Assembly (NCBI RefSeq): GCF_031845375.1
Contig: NZ_JAVREK010000010.1
Coordinates: forward strand, 124,001 to 188,000
Direction of reading: 5' to 3'
Source: Streptomonospora wellingtoniae
GTDB lineage: Bacteria; Actinomycetota; Actinomycetes; Streptosporangiales; Streptosporangiaceae
Length of the DNA: 64,000 bases
Both the position numbers and the translations under genes were made by a program. The stretch's first letter is position 1; each line of letters starts with the position of its first letter. Of this stretch, positions 25,512 through 34,476 are shown piece after piece. A model generated the notes under the pieces. The model did not search any database. It was not told the DNA's origin and saw only the letters and a program-made list of their open reading frames with translations.

Positions 25512-27056
25512 ATGGCATACAAGGGAGATCCGCCGGACCGAGGCGCGTCCGAGTTCGCCTCCCGGCCCGCGAGCACCTGGCGGGCGCTGCTGTGGACCGC
25601 CGGATCGCTGCCCCTGCCCGGCCTGGCCCACCTGCGCATGCGGCGGCGCCTCGCGGGGGGGATCATCCTGGGCTGCTATCTGGTGCTGGTCGCCGCGGGC
25701 GCCGCGGGGGCCTTCGCGGTCAACGGCGACGCCATGCGCGGAGCGCAGCTCGCGGTTCAGGGGCGCTGGCTGTTCACCGCGGCTGCGGCCGCCTTCGCGA
25801 TCGCGGTGCTGTGGATGACGGTGATCGTGCACTCGTGGGTCATCCTGCGGCCACCGGGCTCGCGCATGCTCGTCCGCGCAACGGGCGGTGTCGTGGTTCT
25901 GGCACTGTGCCTGGCGGTGGCCGTCCCGGCGGCGGCCGTGCTGCGCACCGCCTACACCGCATACGACACGATCAACTCCGTGTTCGGCCCCGAGCCCGAG
26001 GGCGAGCCGCACGACGAGGCCGACCCGTGGACCGGGCGCGACCGGGTGAACGTGCTGCTGCTGGGCGGCGACGCCGGGAGCAACCGCTACGGGCTGCGCA
26101 CCGACTCGATGATGGTCGCCAGCATCGACGTGCACCACGGCGACGTGGTCCTGATCGGCCTGCCGCGCAACCTGGAGAACGCGCAGTTCCCGGAGGGGAC
26201 GGCGCTGGCCGAGCGGTACCCGCCGCCCTACGGCTTCGACGAGCTGCTCAACGAGGTGTACCAGACGGTCGCCGACAACCCGAAGAAGCTGGCGATCGAC
26301 CCGTCGGCCCAGGACCCGGCGGCCGACACCCTCAAGCGCGTCATCGGCAACCTCGTCGACCTGGATCTGGACTACTACGCGCTGGTGGACATGCGGGGTT
26401 TCGCGTCGCTGATCGACGCGATCGGCGGCATCGACGTGCACATCGACGAGCCCATCCCCTACGGCCAGGAGGGCGGCGTCCTGGAGAAGGGCGACCAGCA
26501 CCTCGACGGCTACGAGGCGCTGTGGTACGGCCGCAGCCGCACCAACAGCGACGACTACGCGCGCATGGGCCGCCAGGGCTGCCTGCTGATGTACGTCGCC
26601 GAGCAGACCGAGCCGACCACGGTGCTGACCAGCTTCCAGGAGCTGGCGGGCGCCACCAAGAAGACGCTGCGCACCGACATCCCCCAGTCCAAGGCGCCGG
26701 CCTTCATCGACCTGGCCGACCTGACCACCGACGAGGGGCGGATGGCGACGCTGCAGCTTTCCCCGCCCCAGGTCAACACCGCCCACCCCGACTGGAAGAA
26801 CATCCGCTCGCTGATCGCCGACGCCATCAGCGAGCAGGAGGACGCCCAGTCGGCCCGGCAGGAGGCCGAGGACGGCGGCGACGACGCGGTCCCCTCGTCC
26901 TCGCCGTCTGCCAGCGGCGCTGCCGACGAGCAGACCGGCGGCGGTGCCGACGAGCAGACCGAGTGGCAGGAGTACACCGGCCTGGACGAGCCCTCCCCGC
27001 CCCCCGGCCGCCAGGTCGGCGAGGACGCCACCGCGCTGGACGCGCTCTGCCCCTGA
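25512..27056 (+). CDS. LytR-CpsA-Psr (LCP) family protein
   Basis: 514 residues. Three hydrophobic segments (about 45-68, 85-108, 120-142) precede the extracellular LCP domain: VNVLLLGGDAGSNRYGLRTD, SMMVASIDVHHGDVVLIGLP, then R-N, VDLDLDYYALVDMRGFASLI and late YGRSRTNSDDYARMGRQGCL. The conserved Arg and Asp residues bind the pyrophosphate of a lipid-linked glycopolymer, which LCP enzymes attach to peptidoglycan. The C-tail is low-complexity with a near repeat ADEQTGGGADEQTE. Repeat copy 2 starts 37 bp after the stop. Confidence 0.93.
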   Translation: MAYKGDPPDRGASEFASRPASTWRALLWTAGSLPLPGLAHLRMRRRLAGGIILGCYLVLVAAGAAGAFAVNGDAMRGAQLAVQGRWLFTAAAAAFAIAVLWMTVIVHSWVILRPPGSRMLVRATGGVVVLALCLAVAVPAAAVLRTAYTAYDTINSVFGPEPEGEPHDEADPWTGRDRVNVLLLGGDAGSNRYGLRTDSMMVASIDVHHGDVVLIGLPRNLENAQFPEGTALAERYPPPYGFDELLNEVYQTVADNPKKLAIDPSAQDPAADTLKRVIGNLVDLDLDYYALVDMRGFASLIDAIGGIDVHIDEPIPYGQEGGVLEKGDQHLDGYEALWYGRSRTNSDDYARMGRQGCLLMYVAEQTEPTTVLTSFQELAGATKKTLRTDIPQSKAPAFIDLADLTTDEGRMATLQLSPPQVNTAHPDWKNIRSLIADAISEQEDAQSARQEAEDGGDDAVPSSSPSASGAADEQTGGGADEQTEWQEYTGLDEPSPPPGRQVGEDATALDALCP

Positions 27057-27092
27057 CACGCGCCGCGCCCCGGGCCGCCGGCCGAGCCCGCG

Positions 27093-27157
27093 CCGTCGAT
27101 CTTGTAGCTATCGCAAACGGAAATCGTTTTCCTTCACGATAGCTACAAGATCGGCGG
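27093..27157. repeat. 65-bp palindromic repeat, copy 2
   Basis: Arms at 27093-27113 and 27137-27157 pair with one mismatch and contain GATCTTGTAGCTATCG. The centre has the inner palindrome GGAAATCGTTTTCC. It lies between the convergent LCP gene and flavin reductase gene, 8 bp from the latter's stop. Confidence 0.9.
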
Positions 27158-27165
27158 GTTCCGCA

Positions 27166-27723
27166 TCAGCGGTCGAGGGAGGAGAACCTCCCGTAGCGGC
27201 CCCGCTGGTAGAGCAGCGGGCGGCCGTCCTCGGGCGAGACGCGCGCCTGAGCGACGCGGCCGACGACGAGCCAGTGGTCGCCGACTGCAAGCACGTCGTG
27301 CTTGCGGCAGAGCAGGTGGCCGATCGCGCCCTGCAGCAGCGGCAGGGCGTCGGGGCCGCGGTCCCAGCGCGCGGGCGGAGCGAACCGGTCGACTCCGCGG
27401 GTGGCGAAGCGTGCGGCGACGTCCTGCTGGTGCTCGCCGAGGATGTTCACGGCGAAGCACGGCGCCTCGCGCAGGCCCGGCCACGTCGAGGAGGCGTCGC
27501 CGATGTAGAAGGAGACCAGGGGCGGGTCGAGGCTCACACTGGTGAAGGAGGTCGCGGTGACCCCGACCGGTCCTTGCGGCGCCTCGGCGGTCACGACCAC
27601 CACGCCCGCGGCGTGCGCCCCCATGACGCGGCGGAACCCGTCAGCGGCGACCGCGCCCTCCTGCGGGAGCCGCTCCGACCGCCAGGACTCCGAGCCGGCT
27701 TCCGCCTCCGCCGATCTGCGCAA
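27166..27723 (-). CDS. Flavin reductase family protein
   Basis: 185 residues. The FMN-binding split-barrel domain is clear: FRRVMGAHAAGVVVVTAEAP, VGVTATSFTSVSLDPPLVSF, FAVNILGEHQQDVAARFA and a late GDHWLVVGRVAQARVS. It reduces flavin with NAD(P)H, often supplying a monooxygenase. TTG 27723 is used: GGAG lies about 7 nt upstream and no better start precedes the domain. No partner monooxygenase is adjacent. Confidence 0.9.
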   Translation of the reverse strand: MRRSAEAEAGSESWRSERLPQEGAVAADGFRRVMGAHAAGVVVVTAEAPQGPVGVTATSFTSVSLDPPLVSFYIGDASSTWPGLREAPCFAVNILGEHQQDVAARFATRGVDRFAPPARWDRGPDALPLLQGAIGHLLCRKHDVLAVGDHWLVVGRVAQARVSPEDGRPLLYQRGRYGRFSSLDR

Positions 27724-28082
27724 CGCGTCTCCATCCGTGGTCCGGGCCTTCGTGGTGGGCGTTTCCCTCGGCCGCCGTTGCAGACGTCCTACGTCCGGTC
27801 AGCTTCCCGCGCAGGCGCGCTATTCCCGCGGGACCCTCCATGTGCGCAGGTTCTCACACGCCGGCCCGGCGGCCTCGGGCCGGCTCTGCCGGCCCGACGC
27901 CGGGCACTCGTCACCGCGGGTGGCCGATTTCGCTCACAGCGAAACTCCGCGGCACCGGACCGCGGCAACGGGCAGCCCCGCACGTAGGCGGTCCCGCACC
28001 CGCGCCGCCGCCACTCGGCGGTGACGCGCCGCAGCCGACGGGAGCGCGACTTCACTCCCCCCGGCGGGCTAAAGTCCGGAAT
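27724..28082. other. Divergent intergenic region, flavin reductase / M15-like
   Basis: No gene is supported. It contains the palindrome at 27928-27944, listed separately, and a short TCCCGCGGGA palindrome at 27824-27833. Promoters for both directions must lie here. Confidence 0.55.
27928..27944. promoter_or_regulatory. Palindrome TTTCGCT-CAC-AGCGAAA
   Basis: Perfect 7-bp arms with a 3-bp centre, AT-rich for this genome, 138 bp upstream of the M15-like gene and 204 bp upstream of the flavin reductase. It looks like a repressor operator, and the binding protein is unknown. Confidence 0.55.
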
Positions 28083-28829
28083 ATGCCCGCACGCACCTCC
28101 CGAGGCCTCCGCGTCCTGGTGGTCCTGGCGGTCTTGGCGCTGTGCGGAGGCGGCTTGGCGGCGGCCGGCCCCTGGCTGCTGGCACGCTCGGGGATCGACG
28201 GGACGGCGCTGCCCTGGGCCGCCCCCTGCTCGGTGGACACCGCCGACGGCACGGTCATGCTGACGCTGGAGGAGGCGCGCCTGGCCACCACGGCGGTGGC
28301 GCTGCGGGCCCGCGGCGCCGAGGCGCCCGACACCTCGGGCATCGACAGCGCGGCGCTCCAGCGGCTGCGCAACGGCCCACCCGGTGAGCCAGGACCCAGC
28401 TTGACCTGCCGCGTCTCCTCTCCCGAAGGGCTGCAGAAGCAGGAGCTGACACAGAGCGGGCTGACGCCGCGCGCCCAGGATGTGCTCGACTCCGTGACCG
28501 AGGTGTTCGGCACCATGAGCGTCGGCGGCTACGAGCCCGGCGGCATCTCCAGCGGGCACGGCGAGGACTCGGCGCACTACGAGGGCCGCGCCGTCGACTT
28601 CTTCTACCGCCCGGTCAGCGAGGAGAACAGGCGCGAGGGGTGGCTGCTGGCGCACTGGCTGGTCGCCCACGCCGAGGACCTGCACGTCGCCAACGTGATC
28701 TTCGACGACGAGATCTGGAACTCCCGCGGCTCGCGCGGCGGCTGGTGGCCCTACGACGCCCCCGCCCCCGGCAACGCGATCCTGCGCCACCTCGACCACG
28801 TCCACGTGGACGTCTGGGAGGGCGGGTAG
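28083..28829 (+). CDS. Secreted or anchored M15-like peptidase
   Basis: 248 residues. One N-terminal hydrophobic segment (residues about 10-34) acts as signal or anchor. The C-terminal half has the M15 zinc motifs: SGHGEDSAHYEGRAVDFF (S/H-x6-H-x3-G-x-A-x-D) and LRHLDHVHVDVWE (H-x-D-H-V-H). These are the metal ligands of D-Ala-D-Ala carboxypeptidase and VanY-type enzymes, which act on cell-wall peptides. The middle region is unassigned. ATG 28083 immediately precedes the signal. Confidence 0.78.
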   Translation: MPARTSRGLRVLVVLAVLALCGGGLAAAGPWLLARSGIDGTALPWAAPCSVDTADGTVMLTLEEARLATTAVALRARGAEAPDTSGIDSAALQRLRNGPPGEPGPSLTCRVSSPEGLQKQELTQSGLTPRAQDVLDSVTEVFGTMSVGGYEPGGISSGHGEDSAHYEGRAVDFFYRPVSEENRREGWLLAHWLVAHAEDLHVANVIFDDEIWNSRGSRGGWWPYDAPAPGNAILRHLDHVHVDVWEGG

Positions 28830-28923
28830 GCGGCGGGCCGGGTCGGCTCGGGACCGGCCCGCCGCTGTCGGGTGCGCGCTCCGGGCGCCGGGGGCGCGCA
28901 CCGCACCGCCTCCGGCGTCGCGC

Positions 28924-30135
28924 TCAGATCCCGGCGGAGACGGCGGGCTCGTCCGCGGGCGCCTGCCGGGGAACGCCTTCGGCGCCGCCCCGGGCTCGCG
29001 TGCGCGCGACCCGCGCCGCCACAGCGAGCGGGGCCAGGGCCGCCACCGCCACGAGGCCGGCGGCAACGGCGAGCGCACTCATCCCGGCGGCCTCGATGAC
29101 ACCGCCGCCGACGATTCCGCCCAGGCCCATGCCCAGCCACACCACGGAGACGTTGAACGCCACCACCGAGCCGGCGGCCTCGGGCGCCGCGTCGAGCAGC
29201 TTGGCCTGCACGGCGGGCAGGACGCCCCAGCCGCCCAGGCCCCACAGGGCCAGCGCCGTTCCGGTGAGCACGGGCGAGCCGCCGACCAGAGGCAGCGCGA
29301 TCAGTCCCGCACCCAGCAGCGTCAGCGCGATCAGCATCGCCCAGACGGCGCCGATGCGGTCGGTCACCCAGCCGGCGGCGGTGTTGCCCAGCGACCCGGC
29401 GACGCCGTAGACCACCAGCAGGACGCTCACGGTCTCGGGGGCGGGGTCGCCCACGTGCGACAGCAGCGGGACCGCGAACGTGTAGGCGGTGAAGTCGCTG
29501 ACGGAGGCCAGCAGGGAGACCGCCAGCACGGCGGGGACGAGCACGCCCTTCAGCGCGCCGAACCCGGTGCGCAGCGGAACCCGGGGCACGCCGCCGGTAC
29601 GGGGCAGCGCCCGCAGCGTGGCCAGCGCGCCCACGCACAGCAGGCCGATGCATGCGTAGACGCCCTGGTGGCCGAGCGGGCCGGCGAGCACCACGCCGGC
29701 GGGCACACCCAGCACCGTGGCCAGCGTGGACCCGGTCACCACCAGCGCGACGGCGCTGCCGCGCCGGTGCAGGGGTGCCAGGTCGGCGGCCATCACGATG
29801 GCGGCGGGGGCGTAGAGCGCGGCTCCGGCGGCCGCGAGCACCCGGGCGGCCGCCAGGGTCGCGAAGCCGGGCGCGAGCGCGGTGAGCACGTTGCCGACAG
29901 CGGACAGCACGAGCGCGGCGGCCAGCAGCCGCCGCCGGTCGCCGTGCCCGAACAGCGCCGAGAGCACGGGCGCGGCCAGGCCGTAGGTGAGCGCGTAGAC
30001 GGTGACGAGCTGCCCGGCCGCAGAGACCGCCACGCCGGTATGGGAGGCGACGTCGGCGAGCATTCCGGCGATGACGTAGGCACCGGTGGCGACGGCGAAA
30101 TTACCCAGTGCGAGGGAGAGGATCCTCACCGGCAT
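28924..30135 (-). CDS. MFS exporter (AraJ/drug-efflux type)
   Basis: 403 residues with twelve membrane helices. It starts with RILSLALGNFAVATGAYVIA and has the DHA1 motifs VTVYALTYGLAAPVLSALFG and GHGDRRRLLAAAL. ATG 30135 has CAGGAG 8 nt upstream. It probably exports a small drug-like molecule, sugar or amino-acid derivative at the inner membrane. The last 30 residues are hydrophilic. Convergent with the M15-like gene. Confidence 0.9.
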   Translation of the reverse strand: MPVRILSLALGNFAVATGAYVIAGMLADVASHTGVAVSAAGQLVTVYALTYGLAAPVLSALFGHGDRRRLLAAALVLSAVGNVLTALAPGFATLAAARVLAAAGAALYAPAAIVMAADLAPLHRRGSAVALVVTGSTLATVLGVPAGVVLAGPLGHQGVYACIGLLCVGALATLRALPRTGGVPRVPLRTGFGALKGVLVPAVLAVSLLASVSDFTAYTFAVPLLSHVGDPAPETVSVLLVVYGVAGSLGNTAAGWVTDRIGAVWAMLIALTLLGAGLIALPLVGGSPVLTGTALALWGLGGWGVLPAVQAKLLDAAPEAAGSVVAFNVSVVWLGMGLGGIVGGGVIEAAGMSALAVAAGLVAVAALAPLAVAARVARTRARGGAEGVPRQAPADEPAVSAGI

Positions 30136-30789
30136 GGCAGCTCCTGCGGACAGTGGAGAACGGCGGGTTGAAGGCGCGGTGCTTCCGCCGGGAGCGCACC
30201 GGGGCGCGCCGCAGTGCCCGGTCCGGCTGTATTCGGGCATGCCGAACAAGCCGACGGGTCAGCGCCGACGAGCCACCGGTTTCCGGGCAGGCTGAACGGA
30301 CCCGGAACCCGCGCCGCGAAAAGCGACCGGATTCGGGCATGACCCGCCGGGGTTACGCACCGGTTGCGGATATGGGGTGTGCGGAGAACGCCGCTGAGCG
30401 GACACGGTCCGATGCGTTCCGCTCGGCCGAGGGGCCGACCGAGCGGGACGTCGCTACCCGTGGACGGCACACGCGTGTGCGCCGCCTCGTCTCAGGATTC
30501 TCCGACGCGGAGACCGTCCGCGCCGAAGCGGTGAAGCCGCCTGGTCGGCCCACAGACGTGGACCGTGTCGACCGTGCGGCAAATCCACGCTAACAGGGCG
30601 GAAATCCCCTATGCGACCTGCGATCGCTGCGATTTCCGTGTGGCATGCCACAGCCCGGCCGCGGCGCCGCGCCCCGCCGTGCGATACGGCCGCGGGGGCG
30701 GGGCGGGGGCGGCGGGTCCGCCGCCTCCGTCGTCCACAGGCGGGGGTCCTTCCTGGCACCGGCCCCGGTGGCTCGCTAGGTTGGCGAGC
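30136..30789. other. Long divergent intergenic region, MFS / tldD
   Basis: No protein gene is convincing in these 654 bp; the open frames are Arg-rich and show no domain. Visible structures are an inverted repeat CGGAAATC (30599-30606) / GATTTCCG (30631-30638) and, next to it, a perfect 14-bp palindrome TGTGGCATGCCACA (30639-30652), about 140 bp before tldD. TTCGGGCATG occurs twice, at 30233 and 30333. The region may contain regulatory sites or an unseen RNA. Confidence 0.5.
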
Positions 30790-32277
30790 GTGCCTGATAT
30801 CGATGCTGACTTCCTCGCCCTGCCGATGCGGCGGCTCGCCGACGCCGCACTGCAGCGGGCCCGCGACCTGGGCGCCGAGCACGCCGACTTCCGACTGGAG
30901 CGGATCCGTGGCCGCTACCTCACACTCACCGACGCCGAGCTCGACAGCGAGTACGACAGCGACACGCTCGGCTTCGCCGTCCGTGTCGTGCACGACGGCG
31001 TATGGGGCTTCGCCGCCTCCACCGAGCTGAGCCCCGACTCGGCGGCCGCCGTCGCCGAGCGCGCCGTCACGGTCGCCGCGGTCTCGGCCGCGGCGAGCAC
31101 CGAGCGCATCGAGCTCGCGCCCGAGCCCGCCCACCCCGACGCCGCCTGGGTGTCCTCCTACGAGGTCGACCCCTTCGCGGTCGGGCCGCGCGAGCAGACC
31201 GCGACTCTGGCGGGCTGGAGCCGCCGCCTGCTCGACGACAGCCGCGTCGACCACGTCGACGCCTCGGTGCTGGCGGTCAAGGAGCAGAAGTTCTACGCCG
31301 ACACCGCAGGCACGACCACCACCCAGCAGCGGGTGCGGATCGCCCCCGAGGCCGAGGTATTCGCCACCCGCGGCGGCGTGCTCGACAGCATGCGCACCAT
31401 CGCGCCGCCGGCCGGGCGCGGCTGGGAGTACCTCGCCCAGGTCGAGCCCCAGCTCGACCGGCTCCCCGACCTGCTCGCCGAGAAGCTGGCGGCGCCCAGC
31501 GTCGAGCCCGGCGACTACGACCTGGTCGTCCACCCCTCGAACCTGTGGCTGACCATCCACGAGTCCATCGGCCACGCCACTGAGCTCGACCGGGCGCTGG
31601 GCTACGAGGCCGCCTACGCCGGGACCTCGTTCGCCACGCCCGACCTGCTGGGCGGTCTGCGCTACGGCTCCGACATCATGAACGTGACCGGCGACCGCAA
31701 CGTCGAACACGGCCTGGCCACCATCGGCTACGACGACGAGGGCGTGGCCACCACGTCCTTCGACCTGGTGCGCGACGGCGTCCTGGTCGGCTACCAGCGC
31801 GACCGCCGCATCTCCCGCCTCCAGGGCTACCCCTCCTCCAACGGCTGCGCCCACGCCGACTCCCCCGCCACGATGCCCATCCAGCGCATGGCCAACGTCT
31901 CGCTGGCGGCCGACCCGCGCGGGCCGTCCACCGACGGGCTGATCGACGGTGTCGAGCGCGGCATCTACATCGTCGGCGACAAGAGCTGGTCCATCGACAT
32001 GCAGCGCTACAACTTCCAGTTCACCGGCCAGCGGTTCTACCGGATCGAGAACGGCCGGATCACCGGGATGCTGCGCGACGTGGCCTACCAGGCCACCACG
32101 ACCGACTTCTGGGGTGCGATGCGCGCGCTCGGCGGTCCGCAGACCTACGAGCTCGGAGGATCGTTCATGTGCGGCAAGGGCCAGCCCGGCCAGATCGCCG
32201 CGGTCAGCCACGGCTGCCCCGCGGCGGTCTTCTCCGGCATCCGCGTCCTCAACACAGTGCAGGAGGCAGGGAAGTGA
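30790..32277 (+). CDS. tldD: TldD metalloprotease subunit
   Basis: 495 residues, typical TldD length. The zinc motif HESIGH is at residues 257-262 (HESIGHATELD), and the C-terminus has the conserved GKGQPGQIAAVSHGCPAAVF. With PmbA/TldE it forms a heterodimer that cleaves unfolded peptides and is known to process microcin B17 precursor and CcdA. The GTG at 30790 is the first start of the conserved region. It overlaps pmbA by 4 bp. Confidence 0.95.
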   Translation: MPDIDADFLALPMRRLADAALQRARDLGAEHADFRLERIRGRYLTLTDAELDSEYDSDTLGFAVRVVHDGVWGFAASTELSPDSAAAVAERAVTVAAVSAAASTERIELAPEPAHPDAAWVSSYEVDPFAVGPREQTATLAGWSRRLLDDSRVDHVDASVLAVKEQKFYADTAGTTTTQQRVRIAPEAEVFATRGGVLDSMRTIAPPAGRGWEYLAQVEPQLDRLPDLLAEKLAAPSVEPGDYDLVVHPSNLWLTIHESIGHATELDRALGYEAAYAGTSFATPDLLGGLRYGSDIMNVTGDRNVEHGLATIGYDDEGVATTSFDLVRDGVLVGYQRDRRISRLQGYPSSNGCAHADSPATMPIQRMANVSLAADPRGPSTDGLIDGVERGIYIVGDKSWSIDMQRYNFQFTGQRFYRIENGRITGMLRDVAYQATTTDFWGAMRALGGPQTYELGGSFMCGKGQPGQIAAVSHGCPAAVFSGIRVLNTVQEAGK

Positions 32278-33701
32278 GCGGGATGACTCCCCAGGCGGTG
32301 GTGGAGCGCGCGCTGGAGCTGGCGCGCGCGGACGGCTGCATGGTGCTGGTCGAGGACAGTGCGAGAGCCAACCTGCGCTGGGCCGGGAATTCGCTGACCA
32401 CGAACGGCGCCACCAGATCGCGCACGGTCACGGTGATCGCTCTGGCCTCCTCGGGCCGGGGGGTGTCGATCGGGGCCCGCACCCGCACCGGAGGGGCCGA
32501 GGACGACCTGGAGGGCCTGGTGCGCGCGGCCGAGGAGGCCGCCGGCCAGGCGCTGCCGGCCGAGGACGCCGCGCCGCTCGTGGAGCCGGGGCGGGCCCGG
32601 GTGCCCGAGGCCGCCGACTGGGACGCGCCGGTGCCCACCACCGACATCTCGGTGTTCTCCGGGTTGGCGCCCGGGTTGGGCCGGGCCTTCGAGCGCGGTT
32701 CGGCGGCCGGTCGCCGGCTCTACGGCTACGCCGAGCACACCGTCGACTCCGTCTTCTTCGGCAGCTCCACCGGGGTGCGGCTGCGCCACGACCAGCCCTC
32801 GGGCACCGTCGAGCTGAACGCCAAGACGGGTTCGTCCTTCTCCGCCGCCGACGGCGGCCACTCGGCGTGGGCGGGCCGTGCCACGCGCGACTTCACCGAC
32901 GTCGACGCGGCCGAACTGGAGGACGAGGTGGAGCGGCGGGTGCGCTGGGCCCGGCGCCGGGTCGACCTTCCGGCAGGGCGCTACGAGACCCTGATGCCGC
33001 CCAGCGCGGTCGCCGACATGATGTTCTTCCTGTACTCGGCGGCCACCGCACGCGACGCCGCCGAAGGGCGCACCGTGTTCTCCGGCGGCGAGGGCGGCGG
33101 CGCCACCCGGATCGGCGACCGGCTCGCCGGTATGCCGCTGTCCCTGCTCAGCGACCCCGCCTATGCGGGACTGGAGTGCAGTCCGTTCATAGCGGCGCCG
33201 GCGGCTGGGCGGCGCGTGACCGCCTTCGACAACGGGCTGCCGCTGACCCGCACGGAGTGGATCTCCGACGGCAAGCTTGCGGCCCTGCCCCAGACCCGTC
33301 GCTCGGCGGAGCTGACGGGGCTGCCGCTGACCCCGCACATCGACAACCTGGTGCTGGAGGCCGGCGGCGGTACGGCGAGCCTGGAGGAGATGGTCGCCCA
33401 GACCGAGCGGGGCCTGCTGCTGACGTGCCTGTGGTACGTGCGCCAGGTGGACCCGCAGACCCTTCTGCTGACGGGCTTGACGCGCGACGGCGTCTACCTG
33501 GTCGAGGACGGCGAGGTCACCGGAGCGGTGAACAACTTCCGGTTCAACGAGTCGCCGGTGTCCCTGCTCGACCGCGCCGCCCAGGCCGGAGCCACCGTCC
33601 CCGCCCTGGGGCGCGAGGTCGGCGACAGCTTCCCCCGCACGGCCATGCCGCCGCTGCGGATCCCCGACTTCAACATGTCGACGGTCAGCCAGGCGTCGTA
33701 A
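32274..33701 (+). CDS. pmbA: PmbA/TldE metalloprotease subunit
   Basis: 475 residues, PmbA/TldE-like: VLVEDSARANLRWAGNSLTT near the start, MPPSAVADMMFFLYSAATAR in the middle and a C-terminal NFRFNESPVSLLDRAAQAGA. It lacks the HExxxH motif, as expected for the non-catalytic partner of TldD. GTG 32274 overlaps the tldD stop (GTGA) and GGAGGCAGGG lies upstream; ATG 32283 is an alternative. Confidence 0.93.
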   Translation: MSGMTPQAVVERALELARADGCMVLVEDSARANLRWAGNSLTTNGATRSRTVTVIALASSGRGVSIGARTRTGGAEDDLEGLVRAAEEAAGQALPAEDAAPLVEPGRARVPEAADWDAPVPTTDISVFSGLAPGLGRAFERGSAAGRRLYGYAEHTVDSVFFGSSTGVRLRHDQPSGTVELNAKTGSSFSAADGGHSAWAGRATRDFTDVDAAELEDEVERRVRWARRRVDLPAGRYETLMPPSAVADMMFFLYSAATARDAAEGRTVFSGGEGGGATRIGDRLAGMPLSLLSDPAYAGLECSPFIAAPAAGRRVTAFDNGLPLTRTEWISDGKLAALPQTRRSAELTGLPLTPHIDNLVLEAGGGTASLEEMVAQTERGLLLTCLWYVRQVDPQTLLLTGLTRDGVYLVEDGEVTGAVNNFRFNESPVSLLDRAAQAGATVPALGREVGDSFPRTAMPPLRIPDFNMSTVSQAS

Positions 33702-33829
33702 CCGCCGCCCGGTGCGGTCCGCGTCCGCCTGCGCGCCCGTGGACCGCACCGGTTCGGCCGCCCCGGCCCCCTCCTCCGGCAGCGAGCGGTGCAGGGCCGG
33801 GCGGGAGGGCAGGCGTGCTCGCCGCGGTG

Positions 33830-34039
33830 CTACTCGTCGAGGCGGAATCCGACCTTCATGCCGACCTGGAAGTGCGCGATGGCGCCGTCCTCCAGGTGGC
33901 CGCGGATCTCGGTGACCTCGAACCAGTCGAGCTGGCGCAGGGTCGCGGACGCGCGTTCGATGCCGTTGCGGACGGCCTGCTCCAAGCCGTCGGGCGAGGT
34001 GCCGACGATCTCGCTCACGCGGTAGGTGTTGTGCGACAT
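33830..34039 (-). CDS. Dodecin
   Basis: 69 residues, the usual dodecin length: TYRVSEIVGTSPDGLEQAVR, then LRQLDWFEVTEIRGHLEDGA and HFQVGMKVGFRLDE. The W in LDWFEV stacks on flavin in this family. Dodecin forms a hollow dodecamer that stores flavin or CoA. ATG 34039 follows AGGAGGAGGC. Convergent with pmbA. Confidence 0.95.
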   Translation of the reverse strand: MSHNTYRVSEIVGTSPDGLEQAVRNGIERASATLRQLDWFEVTEIRGHLEDGAIAHFQVGMKVGFRLDE

Positions 34040-34266
34040 GGGCACTGCCTCCTCCTGGGACGTCTCCCGACACACTCTCCGCCGCCCGCGCCGCGGGCAA
34101 CGGGGCACGCGGACCGCGCTGACCGCTTGACGCGCGAACAACCGGCGCGTTGCCCGGCCTTGGGAATGCACTGCGTGACACATGTGAACCATGCCTGATT
34201 GTTCACGTTTCGGGCGCGGGACTGCCGGGGCGCTGGACTTTCCCGAGATCACGTCGTAACTAAGTC

Positions 34267-34298
34267 TTGACGTACACAGGGGATGTGCGGTGTACATT
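34267..34298 (+). promoter_or_regulatory. Promoter of the 6C-like RNA
   Basis: TTGACG (34267-34272) and TACATT (34293-34298) fit -35 and -10 boxes, although the 20-base spacing is long. The small RNA hairpins start within 10 bp downstream. Confidence 0.6.
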
Positions 34299-34300
34299 GG

Positions 34301-34415
34301 GATCCAGCGCTTCGGTCCCCCGTCGGAGCGCTGACGCGGTGTTTCGAGCCCCCGTCGGAACACCGGTTGCGACGTCGGGTGGTTTGCCCCCGTAGCCACC
34401 CGACGTCGCTTTTTC
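34301..34415 (+). ncRNA. 6C-like small RNA with three C-rich hairpin loops
   Basis: Three hairpins follow one another. Hairpin 1: stem 34305-34314 / 34324-34333, loop GTCCCCCGT. Hairpin 2: stem 34337-34346 / 34356-34365, loop AGCCCCCGT. Hairpin 3: 15-bp stem 34370-34384 / 34394-34408, loop TGCCCCCGT, followed by CTTTTTC, so it also works as terminator. Each stem tolerates one G-U pair. This matches the actinobacterial 6C RNA (called B11 in mycobacteria), whose exposed C-runs pair with G-rich mRNA start regions. The third loop with the same motif is notable. Only folding by eye supports it. Confidence 0.72.
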
Positions 34416-34476
34416 ATGCCTGTTTGCCGGTACTTTGCGTAGCGGCCGGCCGTCGAGCGAACGTGGAGCGCACCAG

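Noticed and set aside
30790..34198. Long open frames opposite and in other frames of tldD/pmbA (up to 749 codons)
   Set aside because: No recognisable domain; both strands stay open because of the high GC content. tldD and pmbA have clear catalytic motifs.
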